Assembly (NCBI GenBank): GCA_902559935.1
Contig: CACEJN010000007.1
Location: 1-43,312, forward strand
Direction of reading: 5' to 3'
DNA from: an uncultured Pelagibacteraceae bacterium
GTDB lineage: Bacteria; Pseudomonadota; Alphaproteobacteria; Pelagibacterales; Pelagibacteraceae
Length of the DNA stretch: 43,312 bases
The notes beneath the pieces are model-generated. The model did no database searches. It had not been told where the DNA came from and worked only from the letters and a program-made list of their open reading frames with translations. Below, one piece after another: positions 16,722-25,370 of this stretch; positions within the stretch are counted from its first letter, which is position 1, and the number at the start of each line of letters is the position of its first letter. The position numbers and the translations under genes are program-made.

Positions 16722-17288
16722 ATGAAATTAACAGGATCTTATAAAATTAATTTGGAGAAACAAAAAGTTTGGGATGCTTTAAATGATCCAGAAATACTAA
16801 AACAATCAATCCCTGGGTGTGAAGAGTTTAATAAAAAATCTGACACTGAATTTTCTGCAAAAGCTACAAATAAAATTGGACCTTTTAATGCTACATTTTC
16901 TGGTGACATTGAATTGAAAGATTTGAATCCTCCTAATAGTTATAAGATTTCAGGATCTGGAAATTCTTTAGTTGGTTTTGCTTCAGGAGAGGCTGAAGTT
17001 AAACTTGAAGATACAGACAAAGGAACAAATTTAATTTATTCCGTTGAAGCACAAGTAGGTGGTAAAATTGCACAGGTAGGCTCAAGACTAATTGATATGA
17101 CAGCAAAAAAGATGGCAGATATTTTTTTTGGTAAATTTTCAGAATTGATTTCTTCTGAAAAAGCTGAAGAAAAAGAAATTCCATTAACAACTGATTCAAA
17201 AACACCAGAAACAAAAATTAATTATGGTTATTTAACTGCTGCAGTAGTTCTTGGAATTTTCTTAATTTATTGGGTGTTTTTAAAATAA
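16722..17288 (+). CDS. coxG: CoxG-like SRPBCC protein with C-terminal membrane anchor
   Basis: 188 residues: an SRPBCC/START-like lipid-binding fold (about 1-150) starting MKLTGSYKINLEKQKVWDAL with GCEEF and YKISGSGNSLVGFASGEAEV, then a linker and a single C-terminal transmembrane segment (YLTAAVVLGIFLIYWVFLK). In Oligotropha, CoxG is reported to recruit CO dehydrogenase to the membrane, and related proteins shuttle quinone. Position directly ahead of coxS fits that role. The 87-bp gap to coxS contains an imperfect inverted repeat around TTGACA (17304-17322). Confidence 0.88.
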   Translation: MKLTGSYKINLEKQKVWDALNDPEILKQSIPGCEEFNKKSDTEFSAKATNKIGPFNATFSGDIELKDLNPPNSYKISGSGNSLVGFASGEAEVKLEDTDKGTNLIYSVEAQVGGKIAQVGSRLIDMTAKKMADIFFGKFSELISSEKAEEKEIPLTTDSKTPETKINYGYLTAAVVLGIFLIYWVFLK

Positions 17289-17375
17289 AATTCTAGTCCA
17301 AGTAGTGTTCAATTTGACACTTGCCTTCATATTCTCAAAATGATTAAATCATAACATTATTTATAAGGAGAGATT

Positions 17376-17837
17376 ATGGGTAAAATTTCATTAGAAGTTA
17401 ATGGAAGAAAAGTAGAAAAAGAAGCTCCTGATAACACTTTACTATCTACATTTTTAAGAGAGCATTTACAGCTAACAGGTACACATATCGGATGTGATAC
17501 TAGCCAATGCGGAGCATGTGTAGTTCATGTTGATGGAAATTCTTTAAAAAGTTGTACGGCTTTAGCAGCTGATGTTAATGGATCAAAAGTTAAAACAATT
17601 GAAGGTTTAGAAACAAATGGAAAAATGCATCCAATGCAGGAAGCATTTAAAAAACTTCATGGCTTACAGTGTGGTTTTTGTACTCCAGGAATGGTTATGA
17701 GCGCAGTTGATCTTTTGCAAAAAAACAAAAAACCATCAGATGCAGAAATTAGAGATTGGTTAGAAGGAAATATTTGCAGATGTACAGGATATCAAAATAT
17801 TGTTGCAGCAGTTAAAGAAGCAGCAACAAAAATGTAA
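17376..17837 (+). CDS. coxS: Xanthine oxidase-family iron-sulfur subunit, CoxS-like
   Basis: 153-residue small subunit with two [2Fe-2S] clusters. The plant-type ferredoxin cluster is C40, C45, C48 and C60 ([10 protein letters not shown]...SC); the second, helical-domain cluster is C99, C102, C134 and C136 (CGFC...CRC). It passes electrons from the molybdenum site in CoxL to FAD in CoxM. A strong ribosome binding site (AAGGAGAG) precedes the ATG. The gene order S-L-M is that of form II enzymes (form I is usually M-S-L). coxL follows after 20 bases. Confidence 0.96.
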   Translation: MGKISLEVNGRKVEKEAPDNTLLSTFLREHLQLTGTHIGCDTSQCGACVVHVDGNSLKSCTALAADVNGSKVKTIEGLETNGKMHPMQEAFKKLHGLQCGFCTPGMVMSAVDLLQKNKKPSDAEIRDWLEGNICRCTGYQNIVAAVKEAATKM

Positions 17838-17857
17838 TTTTAAGGAGGAAATATAAA

Positions 17858-20236
17858 ATGGCAAGTTTAGTAGGTTCTAGAGTTGAGAGAAAAGAGGATA
17901 AAAGATTTTTAACTGGCAAAGGTAGATATACAGCAGATATTAATTTAGCAAATCAAACTTATGCAATTTTTGTTAGGTCTCCACATGCAAGAGCATCTAT
18001 TAAAAAATTAAATATTGATAAAGCATTAAAATCATCAGGAGTAGTAAGTATACTTACTGGCAAAGAAATAGCTGATGATAAAATTGGAGGTTTGATAGCA
18101 GGTTGGGCAATTAGAAGTGAAGATGGTACAGAAATGAAATGTCCAGGAAACCCTCCATTAGCTAAAGATAATGTAAATTTTGTTGGAGATCCAGTTGCTG
18201 TTGTAATTGCTGAAAGTTTAGCAGAAGCAAAAGAAGCTGCGGAAAAAGTTCAAGTTGATTACAAAGTATTAAAAGCAGTCACAAGTACTGCAGACGCTAT
18301 GAATGGAGATACTATTCATGAAGGAATTGATAAAAATCTTTGTTTTGACTGGCTATTAGGTGATAGACAAAAAGTTAAAGAAGCATTTGATAAGGCTGAT
18401 AAAGTAATTTCTATTGATATCATTAATAATAGATTAATTCCAAATGCAATGGAGCCAAGAGCATGTGTTGCTGATTACAATGCAGCATCTGAAGAGATTA
18501 CATTATATACAACAAGTCAAAATCCACATTTATCAAGATTGATAATGTCTGCTTTTGGAAATGTAGCTCCTGAACACAAGTTAAGAGTTGTAGCTCCAGA
18601 TGTTGGTGGTGGTTTTGGTTCAAAAATTAATGTCTATAACGAAGATATTGTTTGTAGCTGGGCAGCTAAAAAAATTAATAGAGCTATTAAGTGGGTTGCG
18701 GAAAGATCAGAATCTTTTTTAACTGACATACATGGAAGAGATCATGTTACTCATGCAGAATTAGCGGTTACTAAAGATGGAAAGTTCCTTGGTTTTAAAA
18801 ACGAGACCATTGCAAACCTTGGAGCTTATGCTCGAGTATTTGGAACAGTTACTCCAACTTATTTATTTGGACCTTGCGCAACTGGTGTTTATGAAATTCC
18901 AGCAGCTTATACAAATGTCAAAGCCGTATATACAAATACAGCTCCAGTAGATGCTTATAGAGGCGCAGGTAGACCAGAAGCTACATATACAATAGAAAGA
19001 TTAGTTGAAAAAGCTTCAATGGAATTAGGAATAGATAAAACTGAACTTAGAATAAAAAACTTCCCTACAGCATTTCCTTTTAAACAAACTTTAGTTCATA
19101 CAGTAGATTCTGGTGATTATGTTGCTGGAATGGAAAAGGCAAAACAGATGGCGGACTACAAAGGTTTTGAGGCGAGAAGAAAAGAGTCTGAAGCTAAAGG
19201 AAAACTTAGAGGAATAGGTGTTACCTCATATTTTGAAGCATGTGGTATTGCTCCTTCAGCTGCCGTAATGTCTTTAGGATGTGGAGTTGGATTATGGGAA
19301 TCTGCAGAGGTTAGATTTAATCCAACAGGACAAGTCACTGTTTACACAGGTTCACATAGTCATGGACAAAGTCACCAAACAACTTTTGCTCAAATAGCAG
19401 CTGATGAGTTAGGTGTACCAATAGAAAATATAGATATCGTTCATGGAGATACAGATAAAGGAACATTTGGTATGGGAACATACGGTTCTAGATCTTTAGC
19501 TGTTGGTGGTATTGCTATTGTCAATGCTTGTAAAAAAATAGTTGAAAAAGGTAAAAGAGTTACAGCAAAAATGTTAGAGGCAAATCCTGAAGATGTTGAG
19601 TTTAAAGATGGTGAATTTATTGTTTCTAAATCGAATAAAAAGAAAACAATTGGAGAAGTAGCTTTTGCTTGTTATTTGCCTGGTGTTAGAGATGAAATGA
19701 AATCTCCATTGCCAGAAGGTGACGAACCTGGTTTAAAAGAAACTTCTTTTTATGATCCTTCAAACTTTTCTTTCCCAGCAGGAACACATATTGCAGAAGT
19801 TGAGATAGATCCTGAAACAGGACATGTGAAGCTTGAAAAATATACGGCTTGTGATGATTTTGGAAGAATAATTAATCCAATGGTTGTAGAAGGACAAGTT
19901 CATGGCGGTCTTGCTCAAGGTATTGGTCAAGCATTGTATGAAAATGCTGAGTATGATGAAACAGGTCAGTTGATGACAGGATCTTATATGGATTATACGA
20001 TGCCACGTGCAGATAATTTTCCTGAGTTTAACATTGGTTATACTTGCACGCATGCAACCACAAATCCTCTAGGAGTTAAAGGCTGTGGAGAAGCAGGAGC
20101 AATAGCAGCACCACCTACTGTGATGAATGCTGTAATTGATGCCTTAGGTGGACAAGAGGTTACTATGCCAGCTACAGCTGAAAAAGTGTGGAAGGCTTGT
20201 AAAAATCTAAAAAAATCTAACGCAAAAGCAGCATAG
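17858..20236 (+). CDS. coxL: Molybdenum hydroxylase large subunit, form II CoxL-like
   Basis: 792-residue catalytic subunit carrying the molybdopterin cytosine dinucleotide cofactor. Seen: GSRVERKEDKRFLTGKGRY at the N-terminus, the cofactor loop DVGGGFGSK, the active-site loop AYRGAGR at 366-372, and the catalytic glutamate E745 in GCGEAGAIAAPP. True (form I) CO dehydrogenases have AYxCSFR with the Mo/Cu-bridging cysteine; that cysteine is absent, so this is form II. Form II proteins are annotated as CO dehydrogenase, but CO oxidation is unproven for most, and many act on purines or other heterocycles and aldehydes. The ribosome binding site is AAGGAGGAA. Confidence 0.95.
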   Translation: MASLVGSRVERKEDKRFLTGKGRYTADINLANQTYAIFVRSPHARASIKKLNIDKALKSSGVVSILTGKEIADDKIGGLIAGWAIRSEDGTEMKCPGNPPLAKDNVNFVGDPVAVVIAESLAEAKEAAEKVQVDYKVLKAVTSTADAMNGDTIHEGIDKNLCFDWLLGDRQKVKEAFDKADKVISIDIINNRLIPNAMEPRACVADYNAASEEITLYTTSQNPHLSRLIMSAFGNVAPEHKLRVVAPDVGGGFGSKINVYNEDIVCSWAAKKINRAIKWVAERSESFLTDIHGRDHVTHAELAVTKDGKFLGFKNETIANLGAYARVFGTVTPTYLFGPCATGVYEIPAAYTNVKAVYTNTAPVDAYRGAGRPEATYTIERLVEKASMELGIDKTELRIKNFPTAFPFKQTLVHTVDSGDYVAGMEKAKQMADYKGFEARRKESEAKGKLRGIGVTSYFEACGIAPSAAVMSLGCGVGLWESAEVRFNPTGQVTVYTGSHSHGQSHQTTFAQIAADELGVPIENIDIVHGDTDKGTFGMGTYGSRSLAVGGIAIVNACKKIVEKGKRVTAKMLEANPEDVEFKDGEFIVSKSNKKKTIGEVAFACYLPGVRDEMKSPLPEGDEPGLKETSFYDPSNFSFPAGTHIAEVEIDPETGHVKLEKYTACDDFGRIINPMVVEGQVHGGLAQGIGQALYENAEYDETGQLMTGSYMDYTMPRADNFPEFNIGYTCTHATTNPLGVKGCGEAGAIAAPPTVMNAVIDALGGQEVTMPATAEKVWKACKNLKKSNAKAA

Positions 20237-20243
20237 GAGGTTT

Positions 20244-21029
20244 ATGAAAGATTTTAATTATCATTCAGCAAAAGATAGTAAAGAGGCATCTAAACTTGCC
20301 TCATCTAGTTCTGCTTTCTTAGCAGGAGGAATGACTACTATTCCTTCAATGAAATTAGGATTAGCTACTTACAAAGATTTAATTGATATAAAAAATATTA
20401 AAAAATTAAGTGGCATAAAAGTAAGTGGGAAGTCAGTAATAATTGGAGCTGCAACTAAACATGTTGAGGTTTCGAATTCTAAAGATATAAAAAAAGCAAT
20501 TCCATCATTATCTAGTTTGGCTGAAGGTATTGGTGATCCTCAAGTTAGAAATAGAGGAACGATAGGTGGGTCAGTAGCAAATAATGATCCATCAGCAGAT
20601 TATCCATCAGCCTGTATTGCTTTAAACGCAACAATACATACGAACGAAAGAAAAATTGAAGCGGCAAAGTTTTTTAAAGGAATGTTTGAGACAGCTTTAA
20701 AAAAGGGAGAGTTAATTGAAGCTATAGAATTTCAGATACCAGAAAAATCAAGCTATCAAAAACATCCCAATCCTGCATCTAGATATGCAATCGTTGGAGT
20801 ATATGTGGCCAAACATAAAGGAGATGTAAACGTTGCAGTTACTGGGGCAAAATCATGTGTTTATAATGATAAAGATATGTCGAAAGCTCTATCGGGTAAT
20901 TTTTCCTCTTCTTCAATAGATGGAATGAATCTAGATAGCTCAGAAATGAACTCTGATATGCATGCTTCTGCAGATTTTAGAGCTAGTTTAGTTGTCACTC
21001 AGGCTAAAAAAGCCGTTGATGCTTGTTAG
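20244..21029 (+). CDS. coxM: Molybdenum hydroxylase FAD-binding medium subunit, CoxM-like
   Basis: 261-residue flavoprotein subunit that takes electrons from CoxS. The two FAD-binding motifs are AGGMTTIPSMKLG (about 27-39, the AGGxS/T loop) and RNRGTIGGSVANNDPSADYP (about 104-123, the TIGG loop). The C-terminal CO dehydrogenase flavoprotein domain is present but short: about 20-30 residues fewer than typical CoxM. An AGGAGG site lies just before the ATG, in the eight-base gap from coxL. It is followed after 21 bases by the split xdhC genes. Confidence 0.94.
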   Translation: MKDFNYHSAKDSKEASKLASSSSAFLAGGMTTIPSMKLGLATYKDLIDIKNIKKLSGIKVSGKSVIIGAATKHVEVSNSKDIKKAIPSLSSLAEGIGDPQVRNRGTIGGSVANNDPSADYPSACIALNATIHTNERKIEAAKFFKGMFETALKKGELIEAIEFQIPEKSSYQKHPNPASRYAIVGVYVAKHKGDVNVAVTGAKSCVYNDKDMSKALSGNFSSSSIDGMNLDSSEMNSDMHASADFRASLVVTQAKKAVDAC

Positions 21030-21050
21030 TTAAAAACTATATTTTATCAG

Positions 21051-21380
21051 ATGAAAAATTCATTTGATGAGAAAATTTTAGACGAAGCTCAAGATTGGAT
21101 CAAAGCTAATCAAAAAGTAGTTTTAGCAACAGTAATTCAAACCTGGGGATCATCACCTAGACAAGTTGGTAGTAGAATGATTGTCAATGAAAAGGGAGAT
21201 TTTTCAGGTTCTGTTTCTGGCGGATGTGTTGAGTCTGCAGTTGTAAGTGAGTGCCTGTCATTAATTAAAGATAACAAGCCTTGTAAAAAAATAGAATTTA
21301 AAGTTTCAAACGAGAGTGCGTGGGAAGTGGGACTGGCCTGTGGTGGAGAAATTGCAGTATATATTGAGCAGATACATTAA
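21051..21380 (+). CDS. XdhC/CoxI-family maturation protein, N-terminal-domain half
   Basis: 109-residue protein consisting of the XdhC_CoxI domain alone: VLATVIQTWGSSPRQVGSRMIVNEKG, SGSVSGGCVESAVVSECL and the Cys-containing LACGGEIAVYIEQ end. Full-length XdhC binds molybdenum cofactor, has it sulfurated and inserts it into xanthine dehydrogenase-family enzymes. Here the second domain is a separate gene overlapping by one base (TAATG), a known arrangement in alphaproteobacterial cox clusters. No stop or frameshift suggests decay. It would serve CoxL maturation. Confidence 0.9.
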   Translation: MKNSFDEKILDEAQDWIKANQKVVLATVIQTWGSSPRQVGSRMIVNEKGDFSGSVSGGCVESAVVSECLSLIKDNKPCKKIEFKVSNESAWEVGLACGGEIAVYIEQIH

Positions 21381-22060
21381 TGAAACTTAAAACACTTGAA
21401 GAAATTTTAAAAAAAAAATCATCAAAAACTGAGTTTGCAATTCTTACAAATTTAGAAAATGGGAATAGTGAGATTTATATACCTGGAACTTCTCCAGAAG
21501 GAGAGTTTTCAAAATACATAAATGAAATAGAAAAATTTTTTAAATCAAAAAAAAATGGGGTTATAGAAAATTCAGAAATATTTGTTGAAACTTATATAAA
21601 ACCAATAAAAGTAATTATTGTTGGTGCTGTACATATTGCACAATACTTAGTTGATTTTGCAAAAAGTTTAAATTTTGAAATTAGTATCATAGACCCAAGA
21701 GGATATTTTGCATCTGAGCAAAGATTTCCTGATATTAAAGTTATTAATAAATGGCCAAAAGAGGCTTTTGAAGAAATTGAAACAAATTCAAATACAGCCT
21801 TAATAGCTTTAACACACGATCCAAAAATAGATGATCCCGCTTTACAATTCGCTCTTAAGAATAAATTTTATTATATTGGAGCACTTGGTAGTAAAAAAAC
21901 TCACGAAAATAGATGTCAAAGATTAAGTGAGGCTGGATTTACTAATGATGAAATCAATTCAATTCATGGACCAATTGGAATTAAACTTGGAGGTAAATCC
22001 GCTCCAGAAATTGCTTTATCTATTATAGCTCAACTAGTTTCTGAAACTTATAAAAAGTGA
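21380..22060 (+). CDS. XdhC-family maturation protein, Rossmann-domain half
   Basis: 226-residue partner of the preceding gene, with the XdhC C-terminal Rossmann domain: VIIVGAVHIAQYLVDFAKSL (nucleotide-binding strand-loop-helix, about 73-92), SIIDPRGYFAS, ALTHDPKIDDPAL, YYIGALGSKKTHENR and the end HGPIGIKLGGKSAPEIALSIIAQLV. These are the standard XdhC/CoxF signatures. The N-terminal 60 residues look like a degenerate extra segment of no recognised family. It overlaps the mocA-like gene by 4 bases (GTGA), so the three genes are probably translated as a unit. Confidence 0.9.
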   Translation: MKLKTLEEILKKKSSKTEFAILTNLENGNSEIYIPGTSPEGEFSKYINEIEKFFKSKKNGVIENSEIFVETYIKPIKVIIVGAVHIAQYLVDFAKSLNFEISIIDPRGYFASEQRFPDIKVINKWPKEAFEEIETNSNTALIALTHDPKIDDPALQFALKNKFYYIGALGSKKTHENRCQRLSEAGFTNDEINSIHGPIGIKLGGKSAPEIALSIIAQLVSETYKK

Positions 22061-22632
22061 TTAAAGTTATATTACTTGCCGCTGGTTTATCCAAACGAAT
22101 GAAATCAGAAAATAAACTTATTAAGTTATATAAAAATAAACCTCTAATTAATTATTCACTAAATGTATTAAAAAAAAGTAAAGCAAATAAAATCATTATA
22201 GTTCTTGGTCACCAATATAAAGAAGTAAAAAAAATAATTAAAAAAAATAAAAAGATTATTTTTACCTATAACAAAAACTATAAAAAAGGAATGGCCTCTT
22301 CTATAAAAATGGGATTAAAAAAAGTATCTAAAAATGACTACGGCTTTATTGTAGCCCAGTCAGATATGCCATTTGTTAAACTATCAGATATAAATAAAAT
22401 CTGCAGATCTATAAAAACTAAACAATTTTTAGTCCACGCATTAAAATATAAAAATAGATTAGGTAACCCCATTGGTTTTGATATTTCTTTGATAAAAAAA
22501 TTTAAAAATATTAAAGGTCAGTTTGGAGCAAAATTTATGGTCAAAAGGCTTCAAAAAAGAACAAATTTTATTAATACAAGCTGTATTAAATCCTTTAAAG
22601 ATTTTGATAAAGTTTCAGATTTTAGAAGCTGA
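22057..22632 (+). CDS. mocA: MocA-like molybdenum cofactor cytidylyltransferase
   Basis: 191-residue nucleotidyltransferase of the MobA/MocA fold. The nucleotide-binding loop LLAAGLSKRMKSENKL is at residues 6-21, and the metal-binding aspartate lies in VAQSDMPFV (about residue 105); GNPIGF is also typical. MocA transfers CMP to molybdopterin to give the MCD cofactor used by xanthine oxidase-family enzymes such as CoxL. The protein is unusually lysine-rich. It starts with GTG at 22057 overlapping the previous stop, and its 3' end overlaps the convergent msrQ by 18 bases. MobA is a less likely reading given the cox context. Confidence 0.85.
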   Translation: MIKVILLAAGLSKRMKSENKLIKLYKNKPLINYSLNVLKKSKANKIIIVLGHQYKEVKKIIKKNKKIIFTYNKNYKKGMASSIKMGLKKVSKNDYGFIVAQSDMPFVKLSDINKICRSIKTKQFLVHALKYKNRLGNPIGFDISLIKKFKNIKGQFGAKFMVKRLQKRTNFINTSCIKSFKDFDKVSDFRS

Positions 22633-23196
22633 TTTAGTAATTTTAACCCTAAAAAGTAAAAGAATTATTAAAAGTATTAAAAATATAAGTGGTTTAAAAA
22701 ATATTGTTTTTGATAGCCAAATATAATGAAGTACGCCAAAAATCCCAATTATATAAATTAATCTATGAATTTTTTTCCAATTTTGTTTTAACAGTCTAAC
22801 CATTTTCTCAGATGACGTTACAGCAAGAGGGATTAATAAAAGCCAAGCTGAAAAGCCAATAAAAATAAACTTCTTTTTTAAAACATCATTTATTAGTGGT
22901 TCAAAATCAAATCTGTAATCTAGACCAACGTAACTCAACATATGAGCAGATGCATAAAAAAATGCGAACAAACCAAGCATTCTTCTAAATTTGATCCATT
23001 CTAACGATTTAGTAATTTTCCTAAGTGGTGTCATAGAAAGAGTTAAAAAAATAAAAATCAATGTCCATTCACCAAAGTGATTAATAATTCTATCCACAGG
23101 CTCTGGTCCTAATTGATTAAAAACTATTTGATAAGTAATTAAATAGATTGGCCAAAGCGAGAGAAAAAAAACTATAATTTTAGAATAGCTTCTCAA
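22615..23196 (-). CDS. msrQ: MsrQ heme-binding membrane subunit (YedZ)
   Basis: 193-residue inner-membrane protein with about six transmembrane helices. The ferric-reductase-like core shows GEWTLIFIFLTLSMTPLRK, RRMLGLFAFFYASAHMLSYVGLD with a heme-ligand histidine, and WKKIHRLIYIIGIFGVLHYIWL with two more. It feeds electrons from the respiratory chain to periplasmic MsrP, which reduces methionine sulfoxide in oxidised envelope proteins. It lies six bases downstream of msrP, as in the usual msrPQ pair, and overlaps mocA convergently by 18 bases. Confidence 0.93.
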   Translation of the reverse strand: MRSYSKIIVFFLSLWPIYLITYQIVFNQLGPEPVDRIINHFGEWTLIFIFLTLSMTPLRKITKSLEWIKFRRMLGLFAFFYASAHMLSYVGLDYRFDFEPLINDVLKKKFIFIGFSAWLLLIPLAVTSSEKMVRLLKQNWKKIHRLIYIIGIFGVLHYIWLSKTIFFKPLIFLILLIILLLFRVKITKSASKI

Positions 23197-23202
23197 TTTA
23201 AT

Positions 23203-24108
23203 TTAATAATTTTTTTTTAAATCCATACCGCTATAAAGACTTGCAACTTCATCTCCATAACCATTAAACATTAAGGTCTTTACTCTAGGCGCCCAAACAC
23301 CTTCACCAATTATTCTTTCAGTTGCTTGAGACCATCTTGGATGATCAACATTAGGGTTAACATTTGAGTAAAATCCATATTCTCTAGGTGAAGCCCACAT
23401 CCATGATGAGGTAGGCATGTTTTCGACAAATTTAATTTTAACAATAGCTTTTGCACTTTTAAAACCATACTTCCATGGAATAAAAATTCTTAATGGTGCT
23501 CCGTTTTGATTAGGGAGTTTTTTACCATACAAACCTGTCACAACTGTTGTCAAAGGATGCATAGCCTCATCAATTCTTAAACCTTCATTGTATGGCCAGT
23601 TTAAAACGGGGTATCTTTGACCTTTCATTTGCGTAGGGTCATACACACTTTCAAATTCAACAAATTTTGCTTTATTAGTTGGATTTACTTTAGATAGTAA
23701 TTCGCTCAAAGAAAAACCCATCCATGGAATAACCATAGACCAACCCTCAACACATCGTAGTCGATATATTCTTTCTTCAGAAACAAACATTTCTGAGATT
23801 TCCTCCATTGATAATTTAATTGGTTTTTCAACTTCTCCTTCAATAGCTATTTCCCACGGAGTTGTTTTAAATATTTTAGAATTTCTATGAGGATCACTCT
23901 TTGATGTTCCAAACTCATAATAATTATTATAAGTCGTAATATCTTTATAACTTGTTAATTTATCTCTCTCACTTGCCAGAGATTTATTTACAAAAGGTAT
24001 AGTGGACATAGCTAGTGAGCTTGCACCAAGACCTATAGATTTAATGAAAGATCTTCTTTTTTTATAAATACTTTCTGGTGTAATTTCTGAATTTTTAAAT
24101 TTTATCAT
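23203..24108 (-). CDS. msrP: Protein-methionine-sulfoxide reductase catalytic subunit MsrP (YedY)
   Basis: 301-residue periplasmic molybdoenzyme of the sulfite oxidase family. A Tat signal is visible: KKRRSFIKSIGLGASSLA (residues 16-33), with the mature form starting near residue 46. The molybdenum-binding cysteine is C119 in YRLRCVEGWSMVIPW, and GLYGKKLPNQNGAPLRI and PWKYGFKSAK are typical. It uses plain Mo-molybdopterin, so needs the moa genes but not mocA. msrQ follows six bases later and moaE precedes with a one-base gap, linking it to cofactor synthesis. Confidence 0.96.
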   Translation of the reverse strand: MIKFKNSEITPESIYKKRRSFIKSIGLGASSLAMSTIPFVNKSLASERDKLTSYKDITTYNNYYEFGTSKSDPHRNSKIFKTTPWEIAIEGEVEKPIKLSMEEISEMFVSEERIYRLRCVEGWSMVIPWMGFSLSELLSKVNPTNKAKFVEFESVYDPTQMKGQRYPVLNWPYNEGLRIDEAMHPLTTVVTGLYGKKLPNQNGAPLRIFIPWKYGFKSAKAIVKIKFVENMPTSSWMWASPREYGFYSNVNPNVDHPRWSQATERIIGEGVWAPRVKTLMFNGYGDEVASLYSGMDLKKNY

Positions 24109-24109
24109 T

Positions 24110-24556
24110 TTAATTATTTAGAGATACTCCTTTTAACCACTCACTGTCCTCATTTTCATAATGTTCTTTTTTCCAAATAGGAGATCTTTTTTTAATTTCT
24201 TCAATTATATATCTAGATAACACAAAAGCTTGATCTCTATGTTTGCAAGCTACACCAATAATGATACTTTTTTCTTTTAAACCCACATAACCTTTAACAT
24301 GTTCAATAAATACTGCTTTTTCTTTAATATTTAGTTTGTTATCTGCTTCCTCATAAATTTCTTCAAAACTTTTGAGAACCATACTTTCTTTGGCATCATA
24401 GGTAATACCAGTAACTGTTTTGTTTTCATTTAAATCTCTTACAGTCCCAACAAAATATATTACAGCACCAAATTTCGATTGATTTAAAAAATTTTCTGCT
24501 TTTGAAATTTCTATCTCCTCTTTTTTTGAAGCATCAATAATTTTAGTATGTAGCAT
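24110..24556 (-). CDS. moaE: Molybdopterin synthase catalytic subunit MoaE
   Basis: 148-residue large subunit of molybdopterin synthase, which converts cyclic pyranopterin monophosphate to molybdopterin using sulfur from MoaD. Motifs: GAVIYFVGTVRDLNENKTV, IGVACKHRDQAFVLSRYIIEEIKKRSPIWKKEHY with the conserved lysine in PIWKKE, and WLKGV at the end. Length is normal. The start overlaps the moaD stop by one base, giving coupled translation of the two synthase subunits. Confidence 0.95.
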   Translation of the reverse strand: MLHTKIIDASKKEEIEISKAENFLNQSKFGAVIYFVGTVRDLNENKTVTGITYDAKESMVLKSFEEIYEEADNKLNIKEKAVFIEHVKGYVGLKEKSIIIGVACKHRDQAFVLSRYIIEEIKKRSPIWKKEHYENEDSEWLKGVSLNN

Positions 24557-24825
24557 TAACCGCCTCCTATGGGAGGTATAATGCTAAAGTTTTGTTTTTT
24601 AACTATTTTATAATTGTCTGAGACAATTTTATCATCAGACGAACAAAAAGCTGATGATTTAATAATTTTTTTAAAAGTTTCATTACCTTTAAATTTCATA
24701 TCAACAAACTTTATCATTTGGTTTCTAAGATCTTTTATTGAGGAATTTTCAATTAATTCAAAATCTAAATGTGATTTAGTACTAAATTCTCTAGTTGCGC
24801 CAAAAAGTTCAACTGATATTTTCAT
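24556..24825 (-). CDS. moaD: Molybdopterin synthase sulfur carrier subunit MoaD
   Basis: 89-residue ubiquitin-fold sulfur carrier. The C-terminus FSIIPPIGGG ends in the double glycine that is adenylated and thiocarboxylated, and VELFGATREFS at the start is typical. Homology elsewhere is weak, but position between moaE and moaC with one-base overlaps on each side, the length and the Gly-Gly tail make the call safe. No moeB/thiF activator is in this window. Confidence 0.92.
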   Translation of the reverse strand: MKISVELFGATREFSTKSHLDFELIENSSIKDLRNQMIKFVDMKFKGNETFKKIIKSSAFCSSDDKIVSDNYKIVKKQNFSIIPPIGGG

Positions 24826-25370
24826 TAAAAAATATTTTTTAAAAAATCTGGGAGACCATCAGGGTTTTTCCATAATCCACTTTTTCCACCTTCTTTAATC
24901 AATAATTTTACGTTATCAATTTTAAGATGCGGATTTACTATTTTGCTTAAATCATAAATTGTGATTAAGGCAGAGTTAACACCCATTATAGCTTCCATTT
25001 CAACACCTGTTTTTGCTACTGCAGAAACCACGCAAAAAACTTCTAATGAACTGTCTAATTCATTCATAATTATTTTAGTAGCCGTATGGTCAATTGGAAG
25101 TGGGTGACATAGAGGAATAAGTTCACTTGTTTTTTTTACACCCAACACAGCTGATACCTCAGCTAAAGTAATGGGGTCTCCTTTAGGCATCTTCTTATTT
25201 TTAATTAGATCAAAAACTTCTTTTCCAACATAAATTTTACCTGACGCAAGTGCTCTTCTAAAAGTTTCTTTTTTTGAGGAAACATCAACCATATTGAAAG
25301 AATTTTTTTGAAATATTTCTTTCGCCCAATCTTTAAGCTCTTCTTGATTTATAATTTTTAATTTTGACAT
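24825..25370 (-). CDS. moaC: Cyclic pyranopterin monophosphate synthase MoaC
   Basis: 181-residue enzyme acting with MoaA in the first step of molybdenum cofactor synthesis. Family motifs: FNMVDVSSKKETFRRALASG, LIPLCHPLPIDHT, KTGVEMEAIMGVNSALITIYDLSK with the catalytic aspartate and lysine (YDLSK for the usual YDMCK), and GGKSG at the end. It is about 20 residues longer than usual because of an N-terminal extension (to about residue 25) of no known role. Single-base overlaps with moaD and moaA mark one operon. Confidence 0.96.
   Translation of the reverse strand: MSKLKIINQEELKDWAKEIFQKNSFNMVDVSSKKETFRRALASGKIYVGKEVFDLIKNKKMPKGDPITLAEVSAVLGVKKTSELIPLCHPLPIDHTATKIIMNELDSSLEVFCVVSAVAKTGVEMEAIMGVNSALITIYDLSKIVNPHLKIDNVKLLIKEGGKSGLWKNPDGLPDFLKNIF

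Noticed and set aside
17858-20236. Genuine (form I) CO dehydrogenase
   Set aside because: The active-site loop reads AYRGAGR, not AYxCSFR; the copper-binding cysteine is absent and the gene order is S-L-M.
21051-22060. Frameshifted single xdhC gene
   Set aside because: Both halves are complete domains with a TAATG overlap, and separate genes for the two domains are a known arrangement; no sign of decay.
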